Positions 1 to 5,472 of a stretch of DNA of 6,984 bases are shown here, piece after piece. Within the stretch, counting starts at the first letter, position 1. Each line of letters begins with the position of its first letter. The translations under genes and the position numbers were made by a program. The notes under the pieces were generated by a model that ran no database searches, was not told the origin of the DNA, and saw only the letters and a list, made by a program, of their open reading frames with translations. Location: positions 1 to 6,984 of the forward strand of contig JBIOYL010000416.1 in assembly GCA_044870185.1 (NCBI GenBank), in the 5' to 3' direction. Source of the stretch: JBIOYL01 sp044870185. GTDB lineage: Bacteria; Actinomycetota; CALGFH01.

Positions 1-2
1 AC

Positions 3-585
3 GCCCGCCGCTGGGTTGCGGGCGGGCGCCGCCCGAATCTGAAGTTCGTCCAGCACGACGTCGTGCACCTCGACGAGCTTGCCGAGCCGCCGTTCGACGC
101 CGCGATCTGCCTGGACGCGGCCTGCTACCTGCCCGACCGGCGGGCGGCGCTGCGCCAGATCGCGGCCCGGCTGCGACCAGGAGGGCGCCTGCTGCTGGTC
201 GACTGGTGCCGGGCGGAGCGGCCCGCCGCGCTGCAACGGGAGCTGATCCTGGAGCCGCTGTGCCGCTGCTGGGCGATCGCCGACCTGGAGACCGCCACCG
301 GCTACCGCCGCTTGTTTGCGGCCGCGGGCTTGCGCATCCACCGGCTCGAGGACCTGTCGGAGCGGGTGGTGCCCAACTGGGAGCGCGGCTACCAGGCGGC
401 GCTGCGGGCCCTGGCCCGAGCCGGTCCGGCTCGGCCGGCTGCTGCGCCTGGCCGCCGGCACGGTCACGCACGGCAGCGTGGTCGTCCAGGCCGCCAAGGA
501 CCAGTTCCAGGTCGCGCTGCTGGCCAAGGCGGCGGCAGAGTCCGGGCTGCTGCGCTACGTGAGCGTGCTGGCCGAACGAGCATAG
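3..585 (+). pseudogene. Class I SAM-dependent methyltransferase, 5'-truncated by the window and frameshifted
   Basis: The frame is open from the left edge (codons begin at position 3), so the N-terminal part with the glycine-rich SAM motif lies outside the window. What is seen matches the second half of a Rossmann-fold methyltransferase (Methyltransf_11/25 type): NLKFVQHDVV (the strand ending in an acidic residue), FDAAICLDAACYLPD (motif IV-like), then LRPGGRLLLVDW (the post-II motif before strand beta-5), and a C-terminal PNWERGY segment. This frame stops making sense after the residues ALRALARA near position 420. The expected continuation (VRLGRLLRLAAGTVTHGS onward to LLRYVSVLAERA) lies in the next frame (+1) and ends at the TAG at 583-585. 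One extra base, or two missing bases, between about 410 and 432 would explain it. It may be a true pseudogene or a sequencing error. The methyl acceptor is unknown. The gene runs convergently to the sdh operon and has no evident functional link to it. Confidence 0.72.
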
Positions 586-699
586 GACCCGCCGGACCCC
601 GCCGACCGGCTGCGCCTTGTGGGTGGCCCGATGACCTTGGAACAGCTGAGACCTGAAGAGCTGCCAACGAGCCAGGGCGACACAGCCGGCCGGACCGGG
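586..699. other. Convergent intergenic gap without a clear terminator
   Basis: This 114-bp gap lies between the ends of the methyltransferase gene (+) and sdhB (-). It should hold terminators for both, but no strong hairpin followed by a T-run is present on either strand. The best small stem is CAGCT (643-647) with AGCTG (659-663), 5 bp with an 11-nt loop, which is weak. Rho-dependent or hairpin-only termination is possible but not shown. Confidence 0.4.
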
Positions 700-1458
700 T
701 CAGTGCTGCGGGCGGCGGCGGAGCTTGCTGCCGAGCCAGGCGATCGGGTCGTAGCGCGCGTCCACCACGCGTTCCTTGAGCGGGATGATGGCGTTGTCGG
801 TGATCTTGATGCCCTCCGGGCAGACCTCGGTGCAGCACTTGGTGATGTTGCACAGCCCCAGACCCATCTGTCCGGCCAGCAGCTCACGCCGGTCACCGGT
901 GTCCAGGGGGTGCATCTCCAGCTCGGCGTAGCGGATGAACATGCGCGGGCCGGCGAAGCGCCGCTTGGCATCTTCGTGGTCGCGCAGCACGTGGCACACG
1001 TTCTGGCACAGGAAGCACTCGATGCACTTGTGGAACTCCTGCACGCGGTCGATGTCCTGCTGCTGCATGCGGTAGGTGCCGTCGGCCTCCCGCGGCCTGG
1101 GCGCGAACGGCGGCACCCGCTTGGCCATGTCGTAGTTGAACGACACGTCGGTGACCAGATCGCGGATGATCGGGAAGGTCGACAGCGGCGTCACCGTGAT
1201 CGGCTCGTCCCGCTCGTACTGGCTCAGGCGGGCCATGCACGTGAGCACCGGCCTGCCGTTGACCTCCGCGCTGCACGACCCGCACTTGCCCGCCTTGCAG
1301 TTCCAGCGCACGGCCAGGTCGCCGGCCTGGGTCGCCTGGACCCGGTGGATGGCGTCGAGGACCACCTCGCCGTCCTCGACCGGCACCCGATACTCGCGCA
1401 GGGCGCCGCCGCCGGCGTCCCCGCGCCACACGAGCAGCGTGATCTTGTAGGCGGCCAT
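700..1458 (-). CDS. sdhB: Succinate dehydrogenase iron-sulfur subunit (SdhB, Sdh1-like)
   Basis: This 252-residue subunit carries electrons from the flavoprotein to quinone at the cytoplasmic membrane face. The N-terminal ferredoxin-like domain has the [2Fe-2S] ligands C54, C59, C62 and C74. The C-terminal domain has C145, C148, C151 and C213 for the [4Fe-4S] cluster, and C155, C203 and C209 for the [3Fe-4S] cluster; the spacing matches E. coli SdhB. The ATG at 1458 is one base after the sdhA stop (TGAAATG). It is preceded by GGAGGGG at 1469-1475, inside the sdhA end, with a 10-nt spacer. Directly after C155 the sequence reads HVLRD, where E. coli has the quinone-site Pro and Trp. As I recall, this CHVLRDH form is usual in actinobacterial Sdh1. 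It is the last gene of sdhCAB, and TGA lies at 700-702. Fumarate reductase B is the alternative name for the same fold, and direction of catalysis cannot be read from the sequence. Confidence 0.96.
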   Translation of the reverse strand: MAAYKITLLVWRGDAGGGALREYRVPVEDGEVVLDAIHRVQATQAGDLAVRWNCKAGKCGSCSAEVNGRPVLTCMARLSQYERDEPITVTPLSTFPIIRDLVTDVSFNYDMAKRVPPFAPRPREADGTYRMQQQDIDRVQEFHKCIECFLCQNVCHVLRDHEDAKRRFAGPRMFIRYAELEMHPLDTGDRRELLAGQMGLGLCNITKCCTEVCPEGIKITDNAIIPLKERVVDARYDPIAWLGSKLRRRPQH

Positions 1459-1459
1459 T

Positions 1460-3256
1460 TCAGCTCGTCCCCTCCAACAGTGCGCGCAGCTTGGCGGGCA
1501 GCTGCGGCAGCGGCTCCCTGGCCACCGACAGCTCGCCGTCGCGCTGGCGCAGCACCACCCGGATCTTGCCGAGCTCCGGGTCGGACTTCGGGTAGTCGTC
1601 GCGTGTGTGGGCGCCGCGGCTCTCGGTGCGCTCCAGCGCCGCCAGGGTGACGCACTCGGACACGGTGAGCAGCGAGGCCAGGTCGAGCGCCAGGTGCCAG
1701 CCCGGGTTGAACTGGCGATGCCCTTCGACCCGCACCCGGCCGGCCCGCTGCTTGAGGGCGGCGATCCGCTCCAGGGCGCTTTTCAGCTCGCCTTCGGTGC
1801 GGATGATCCCGACCAGCTCCTGCATGCAGTCCTGCAGCTCCTGCTGGATGGTGTAGGGGTTGTCGCCGCCGGTGCGCTCGAACGGCGCCAGGGCCTCGGC
1901 GGCGGTGGCCTCCACCTGGGCGGCGTCGACCGCCGGCGCCGCGCCGAGCCCGGTGGCGTACTGCGCGGCGGAGCGGCCGGCGCGCCGGCCGAACACGAGC
2001 AGGTCGGACAGGGAGTTGCCGCCCAGGCGGTTGGCGCCGTGCATGCCGCCGGCCACCTCGCCGGCGGCGTACAGGCCGGCGACCGAGGCGGCCTGGGTGT
2101 CGGGGTCCACCCGCACGCCGCCCATCACGTAATGGCAGGTCGGCCCGACCTCCATCGGCTCCCTGGTGATGTCCACGTCCGCCAGCTGCTTGAACTGGTG
2201 GTACATGGACGGCAGCCGCCGCTTGATGTAGTCGGGGTCGCGGCGCGAGGCGATGTCGAGGTAGACGCCGCCGTGCGGGCTGCCGCGCCCCTCCTTGATC
2301 TCGCTGTTGATGGCCCGGGCGACCTCGTCGCGGGGCAGCAGGTCGGGGGTGCGCCGGGCGCCCTTCTTGTCGGTGTACCAGCGGTCCGCCTCCTCCTCGG
2401 TGTCGGCGGTCTCCGCGCGGAACATCTCCGGGATGTAGTCGAACATGAAGCGGCGGCCCTCGGCGTTGCGCAGCACGCCGCCGTCGCCGCGCACCCCCTC
2501 GGTCACCAGGATGCCGCGCACCGACGGCGGCCAGACCATGGCGGTCGGGTGGAACTGGACGAACTCCATGTCGACCAGGTCCGCCCCGGCCCACAGCGCC
2601 AGCGCGTGGCCGTCGCCGGTGTACTCCCAGGAGTTCGACGTGATCCGCCAGGCTTTGCCGATGCCGCCGGTGGCCAGGACCACTGCCTTGGCCCCGAACA
2701 CCACCAGCCGGCCCGACTCGCGCCAGTAGCCGACCGCGCCGGCGATGCGCTCGCCGTCGCCGAGCAGCCGCAGGATGGTGCACTCCATGAACACGTCGAT
2801 CCCCATGCTGACCGCCCGGTGCTGCAGCGTGCGGATCATCTCCAGCCCGGTGCGGTCGCCGACGTGGGCCAGGCGCGCGTAGCGGTGGCCGCCGAAGTCG
2901 CGTTGCAGGATGCGGCCGTCGGGGGTGCGGTCGAACAGCGCGCCCCACTCCTCGAGCTCGAACACCCGCGCCGGGGCCTCCTGGGCGTGCAGCTGCGCCA
3001 TGCGCCAGTGGTTCATCATCTTGCCGCCGCGCATGGTGTCGCGGAAGTGCACCTGCCAGTTGTCCTCGGGGTACACGTTGCCCATGGCGGCGGCGATGCC
3101 GCCCTCGGCCATGACGGTGTGCGCCTTGCCGAGCAGCGACTTGCAGATGAGCGCGGTGCGGGCGCCCTGGTCGGCGGCCTCGATCGCGGCCCGTAGGCCG
3201 GCCCCGCCCGCGCCGATGACGATGACGTCGAACTGGTGGGTGTCGTACTCGGGCAT
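1460..3256 (-). CDS. sdhA: Succinate dehydrogenase/fumarate reductase flavoprotein subunit (SdhA)
   Basis: This 598-residue subunit oxidises succinate to fumarate on FAD in the TCA cycle and respiratory chain. Features in order: the dinucleotide-binding GAGGAG at residues 15-20; KAHTVMAEGG, where H46 is the expected covalent FAD attachment site; FHPT at 235-238; LPRDEVARA, where R309 is the expected catalytic proton-shuttling Arg; HYVMGG with substrate-binding H375; HGANRLGGNSL at 406-416 with substrate-binding R410; and a C-terminal SRGAHTRDDYP near 546-556. All key residues are present. The ATG at 3256 is chosen because it overlaps the sdhC stop by one base (TGATG), has GAGG at 3265-3268 with an 8-nt spacer, and puts the FAD motif at the normal distance from the N-terminus. 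The open frame continues upstream to 3964 only as an antisense-like shadow of sdhC. TGA lies at 1460-1462. Compared with my memory of mycobacterial Sdh1, a short insertion near residue 150 is absent. Confidence 0.97.
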   Translation of the reverse strand: MPEYDTHQFDVIVIGAGGAGLRAAIEAADQGARTALICKSLLGKAHTVMAEGGIAAAMGNVYPEDNWQVHFRDTMRGGKMMNHWRMAQLHAQEAPARVFELEEWGALFDRTPDGRILQRDFGGHRYARLAHVGDRTGLEMIRTLQHRAVSMGIDVFMECTILRLLGDGERIAGAVGYWRESGRLVVFGAKAVVLATGGIGKAWRITSNSWEYTGDGHALALWAGADLVDMEFVQFHPTAMVWPPSVRGILVTEGVRGDGGVLRNAEGRRFMFDYIPEMFRAETADTEEEADRWYTDKKGARRTPDLLPRDEVARAINSEIKEGRGSPHGGVYLDIASRRDPDYIKRRLPSMYHQFKQLADVDITREPMEVGPTCHYVMGGVRVDPDTQAASVAGLYAAGEVAGGMHGANRLGGNSLSDLLVFGRRAGRSAAQYATGLGAAPAVDAAQVEATAAEALAPFERTGGDNPYTIQQELQDCMQELVGIIRTEGELKSALERIAALKQRAGRVRVEGHRQFNPGWHLALDLASLLTVSECVTLAALERTESRGAHTRDDYPKSDPELGKIRVVLRQRDGELSVAREPLPQLPAKLRALLEGTS

Positions 3257-4032
3257 CAGAACAACCTCGGATCGTGGATGGCGCCGGCGGCGACCAGCCG
3301 CACGTACAGGTCGGCCAGGGCGACGACGACGAGGCTGACCCAGGCGAACAGCGCATGGCGCGCGTTCAGCCAGCTGAGCTGGCGCCACAGCCAGGACCGC
3401 ACCGGTGCTTTGGAGAACATGTCCACGTGGCCGCCGCACAGATGGCGGCAGGAGTGGCAGGACAGCGTGTACAGCCACAGCAGCGCGGCGTTGACCAGCA
3501 GCACCAGGGTCCCCAGGCCCAGGCCGAAGCCGTCGGGGAAGCGGAAGGCGCGCAGCGCGTCCCAGGTCAGGATGACGGGCAGCGGCAGCGCGAGGTAGAA
3601 GAAGTAGCGGTGGATGTTCTGCAGGATGAGCGGGAAGCGGGTCTCGCCGGTGTAGCCGCGGCGGGCGTCGCGCACGGCGCAGGCGGGCGGGGCCCACCAC
3701 AGCGAGCGGTAGTACGCCTTGCGGTAGTAGTAGCAGGTCAGGCGGAAGGCGAGCGGGAACGGCAGGACCAGCAGGGCCGGCGACAGCTTCCACCAGGAGC
3801 CGACGATCGTGGCGGTGGGGCGGACGCAGTTGGCGGCCAGGCACGGCGAGTAGAACGGCGAGAGGTAGGGGTCGGCGTAGTAGTTGGTGTTGGCGAACGC
3901 CACCCAGGTGCCGTAGATGACGAAGCCGACCAGCACCACGGCCGTGACCAGCGGCGCGACCCACCAGGCGTCCGTTCTGCGGGTGGCGCCGCCGGCTCGA
4001 CGGCGCCGGTCGGCGAGCGTGCTCGAAGCCAT
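3256..4032 (-). CDS. sdhC: Succinate dehydrogenase membrane anchor subunit (SdhC, Sdh1-like, possible Rieske-type centre)
   Basis: This 258-residue membrane anchor holds the SdhAB catalytic unit at the membrane and forms the quinone site. About five hydrophobic segments are visible: near residues 24-45, 82-100, 143-160, 169-191 and 226-248. Conserved-looking loops include SPFYSPC (58-64), YYYRKAYYRSLWW (101-113) and YTGETRFPLILQN (127-139). Cys and His residues group at C64, C69, H141, C192, H193, C195, H197, C199, H202 and H226. The core C-H-S-C-R-H (192-197) resembles a metal centre and fits the Rieske-type [2Fe-2S] cluster described for the mycobacterial Sdh1 anchor. Which residues are ligands is my inference. 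The ATG at 4032 is the only usable start: an in-frame TGA lies at 4057-4059 with no other start codon between. The best ribosome site, GGAAGGG (4047-4053), is rather far away (14 nt). There is no separate SdhD, which fits a fused single anchor. Confidence 0.92.
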   Translation of the reverse strand: MASSTLADRRRRAGGATRRTDAWWVAPLVTAVVLVGFVIYGTWVAFANTNYYADPYLSPFYSPCLAANCVRPTATIVGSWWKLSPALLVLPFPLAFRLTCYYYRKAYYRSLWWAPPACAVRDARRGYTGETRFPLILQNIHRYFFYLALPLPVILTWDALRAFRFPDGFGLGLGTLVLLVNAALLWLYTLSCHSCRHLCGGHVDMFSKAPVRSWLWRQLSWLNARHALFAWVSLVVVALADLYVRLVAAGAIHDPRLF

Positions 4033-4063
4033 CGTTTGCTCATCGTCCCTTCCTGGTCACGGA

Positions 4064-4084
4064 CCGGGCCGGCGGACAGCCCGG
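4064..4084. other. Short GC hairpin between the UspA-like gene and sdhC
   Basis: CCGGGC (4064-4069) pairs with GCCCGG (4079-4084) around a 9-nt loop. It lies in the 86-bp gap between two genes that run the same way. No T-run follows on the minus strand, so it would at most weaken transcription into sdhC. In such GC-rich DNA a 6-bp stem can arise by chance. Confidence 0.25.
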
Positions 4085-4118
4085 CTGGGCGGGCGCCACG
4101 GGCGGGCGCGCGGGCCGG

Positions 4119-4682
4119 TCACGGGCTGGCGGGGCTGGCGGGGCTGGCGGGGCTCGTGACCTGGGTGACCGGCAGCTTGTAGCTGCGCCGGATGCGGTGG
4201 GGGAGGTCCATGGCCAGCCAGCGGGACCGGTGGCCCGGCAGGGTCGACAGGATGACCCCGTCGAACTCCTGTCGATGGAGCACCACCCCGATCGCTGCGA
4301 CGGGATCGGCGACGCCCACCTCGCCGCTGGCGTCGGCGCCCAGCGCGCGCAGGCGGGCCAGCGCTTCCCGCAGGCGGCGACGTGCGAACGTCCGGCCCGG
4401 GTCCTCCACCGGCTCGCCGACCTGCACGTCCTCGACCTCGTCCTCCAGGACCAGCCGCGCGAGCCTGCGGTCGGGGTCGTCCCCGGTGTCCCGTCGCGCG
4501 CGCTCGGACACGCTGGCCAGGTAGGCCGGGTCGAGCTGGTCGGTGGGGGTCGCCGGCACCAGCACGTGGAAGTGGCACGGGCCGGCGCGCATGCGCTCGC
4601 CCACCTCGGCGAGCAGCGCGTCGCCGCCGAGGGTCTGGTTGGCCACGATGAGATACTGACGCGGACGCGGACGCGGATGCAT
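4119..4682 (-). CDS. UspA-like (universal stress protein fold) protein
   Basis: This protein has 187 residues with the chosen start. An alpha/beta pattern is seen: strand YLIVANQT (10-17), strand FHVLVPAT (38-45), helix RRLREALARLRALG (102-115), GEVGVADPVAAI (120-131), strand FDGVILSTLP (140-149), then RWLAMDLPHRIRR and strand LPVTQVTSP. This matches small actinobacterial Usp-like proteins. The glycine-rich ATP-binding motif of UspA (G-2x-G-9x-G-S/T) is not recognisable, so nucleotide binding is doubtful. An acidic, charged stretch at 49-99 separates the two halves. The ATG at 4682 is preferred over those at 4688 and 4715 because GGAGG (4691-4695) stands 8 nt before it. The N-terminus is PRPRPR and the C-terminus SPASPASPASP, both from short DNA repeats. 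It lies 86 bp upstream of sdhC on the same strand. A TATGCT at 4711-4716 (read on the minus strand) could be its -10 element, but no clear -35 accompanies it. Its exact role is unknown. Confidence 0.75.
   Translation of the reverse strand: MHPRPRPRQYLIVANQTLGGDALLAEVGERMRAGPCHFHVLVPATPTDQLDPAYLASVSERARRDTGDDPDRRLARLVLEDEVEDVQVGEPVEDPGRTFARRRLREALARLRALGADASGEVGVADPVAAIGVVLHRQEFDGVILSTLPGHRSRWLAMDLPHRIRRSYKLPVTQVTSPASPASPASP
4123..4154. repeat. 9-bp tandem repeat in the 3' end of the UspA-like gene
   Basis: The unit GGGCTGGCG occurs three times exactly (4123-4131, 4132-4140, 4141-4149) with a further 5 bases of a fourth copy. Nine bases keep the frame, and on the minus strand the repeat encodes the Ser-Pro-Ala tail of the protein. 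Such a tract can change copy number by slippage without breaking the frame. Confidence 0.9.
4658..4675. repeat. 6-bp tandem repeat at the 5' end of the UspA-like gene
   Basis: GACGCG occurs three times in a row, followed by an imperfect GATGC. On the minus strand it encodes the Pro-Arg repeats right after the start codon. It keeps the frame whatever the copy number. Confidence 0.8.
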
Positions 4683-4690
4683 GTACATCA

Positions 4691-4695
4691 CCTCC
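4691..4695 (-). promoter_or_regulatory. Ribosome binding site that decides the UspA-like start
   Basis: GGAGG reads on the minus strand with an 8-nt spacer to the ATG at 4682. The ATG at 4688 would have only a 2-nt spacer, and the ATG at 4715 lies upstream of the site. This is why the shorter start is used. Confidence 0.75.
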
Positions 4696-4750
4696 GGGCT
4701 TGCTATCCGCAGCATAGTTCATGCGCCCGGCCATCTTCCGCACCGCGGCC

Positions 4751-4799
4751 GCCATGGCCCCCGCGGCGCCGTCCTGCCGCCATGGGCCCCCGCGGCGCC
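4751..4799. repeat. Imperfect 20/21-bp direct repeat in the divergent intergenic region
   Basis: Copy one (4751-4770) and copy two (4779-4799) both begin GCCATGG and end CCCCCGCGGCGCC. They differ only by one extra G in copy two. The spacer is 8 bp, so the period is about 28 bp. The repeat lies between the divergent UspA-like and ArsR-like genes, upstream of the operator candidate. Each copy contains the self-complementary words CCGCGG and GGCGCC. Function is unknown: it may be a regulator site or a duplication scar. Confidence 0.8.
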
Positions 4800-4807
4800 A
4801 GCCGGCC

Positions 4808-4841
4808 GACAACTTCTGGTGTCTTGACAAGAAATATTGTC
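4808..4841. promoter_or_regulatory. Candidate tandem operator: two GACA-N8-TGTC half-palindromes
   Basis: Two 16-bp elements share the pattern GACAA-N7-TGTC: 4808-4823 and 4826-4841. They are 18 bp apart start to start. Each is a dyad (GACA pairs with TGTC), as expected for a dimeric winged-helix regulator. The second dyad overlaps the TTGACA at 4824-4829 and sits in an AT-rich patch (AAATATT) that stands out from its surroundings. Position just upstream of the ArsR-like gene suggests autoregulation. The match to this protein is inferred from position only. Confidence 0.5.
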
Positions 4842-4852
4842 GGTGGGACCAT
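4824..4852 (+). promoter_or_regulatory. Candidate sigma-70-type promoter for the ArsR-like operon
   Basis: A perfect TTGACA (4824-4829) is followed after 17 bp by GACCAT (4847-4852), which matches the -10 consensus at positions 2, 5 and 6. The start of transcription would then fall around 4859, on or next to the ATG, implying a leaderless mRNA. The weak -10 keeps confidence modest. Confidence 0.45.
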
Positions 4853-4858
4853 GGCGGC

Positions 4859-5470
4859 ATGCTCGACGTCACGGTGATCGAGGACCCGGCCGCGGCCGAG
4901 GTGGCGCTGGACCCGACCCGGGCCCGGCTGCTGGCCGAGCTGGCCGAGCCCGCCTCGGCCACGATGCTGGCGGCCAGGATCGGCCTGCCGCGGCAGAAGG
5001 TGAACTACCACCTCAAGGCGCTGGAGCGGCACGGGCTGGTCGAGCTGGTGGAGCAACACCGCAAGGGCAACGTCACCGAGCGGGTGCTGCGCGCCTCGGC
5101 GGCGGCCTATGTGATCTCGCCGGCCGCGCTGGCCGCGGTGGCGCCCGACCCGGCCCGCTCGCCCGACCGGCTGTCGGCACGCTGGCTGCTCGCGCTCGCC
5201 GCCCGGCTGGTGCGCGATGTGGGCGAGCTCATCACCGCCGCGGCCAAGGCCCGCCAGCGGCTGGCGACCTTCGCGCTGGACGGCGAGGTGCGGTTCGCCT
5301 CGGCGGCCGACCGCGCCGCCTTCGCCCAGGAACTGGCGCACGCGGTCACCACCCTGGTCGGCAAGTACCACGACGAGACCGCCGAAGGCGGGCGTGCGCA
5401 CCGCGTCGTCGTCGCCGTGCATCCGAGCATCACGACCAGGACGGCCACACCAAAGCGGAAGGAGCGCTGA
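4859..5470 (+). CDS. ArsR-family winged-helix transcriptional regulator
   Basis: This 203-residue protein has an N-terminal winged helix-turn-helix: LDPTRARLLAELAEPASA (17-34), helix TMLAARIGL (35-43), recognition helix RQKVNYHLKALERHGL (45-60) and a wing about 61-78 (VELVEQHRKGNVTERVLR). The longer C-terminal half (80-200) is helical and probably senses an effector or makes a dimer. There is no cysteine at all, so the thiol metal-binding sites of classical ArsR/SmtB sensors are absent; an organic ligand or protein partner is more likely. The ATG at 4859 is chosen because the fold begins there; the frame is open back to 4721 but that stretch crosses the direct repeat and the promoter. GGTGGGA (4842-4848) is only a fair ribosome site. 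The gene ends two bases before the SRPBCC gene, a pairing often seen in actinobacteria. It probably represses its own operon. Confidence 0.88.
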   Translation: MLDVTVIEDPAAAEVALDPTRARLLAELAEPASATMLAARIGLPRQKVNYHLKALERHGLVELVEQHRKGNVTERVLRASAAAYVISPAALAAVAPDPARSPDRLSARWLLALAARLVRDVGELITAAAKARQRLATFALDGEVRFASAADRAAFAQELAHAVTTLVGKYHDETAEGGRAHRVVVAVHPSITTRTATPKRKER

Positions 5471-5472
5471 AG

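Noticed and set aside
2..28. Inverted repeat CGCCCGCC / GGCGGGCG with an 11-nt loop
   Set aside because: It lies inside the open methyltransferase frame, and such GC-only stems are common by chance at this base composition.
606..689. 7-bp inverted repeat CCGGCTG (606-612) / CAGCCGG (683-689)
   Set aside because: The arms are 70 bases apart with no T-run, so it is not a credible terminator.
619..1650. Long plus-strand open frame opposite sdhB (343 codons), and a similar 529-codon frame at 1607-3196
   Set aside because: Both lie antisense to well-supported sdh genes with full motif sets, and their proteins are low-complexity and match no fold. They follow from high GC, where stop codons are rare in all frames.
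3257..3964. Upstream extension of the sdhA frame, giving 834 residues
   Set aside because: The extra 236 residues overlap sdhC in another frame and are Pro/Arg/Leu-rich without motifs. The MPEYDTHQ start has a ribosome site and the FAD motif at the right distance.
3738..4043. 101-residue minus-strand frame starting at the ATG at 4043, close to a good ribosome site
   Set aside because: It overlaps sdhC out of frame and shows no recognisable fold; sdhC has membrane segments and conserved motifs. The nearby site could still initiate now and then, but nothing supports a real product.
4721..4858. N-terminal extension of the ArsR-like protein from an ATG at 4721
   Set aside because: The added 46 residues translate the direct repeat and promoter/operator DNA and have no fold; winged-helix homology begins after 4859.
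4057..4962. 301-codon minus-strand frame across the divergent intergenic region
   Set aside because: It is out of frame with the UspA-like gene, runs through the regulator start on the opposite strand, and is Arg/Ala/Gly low-complexity.
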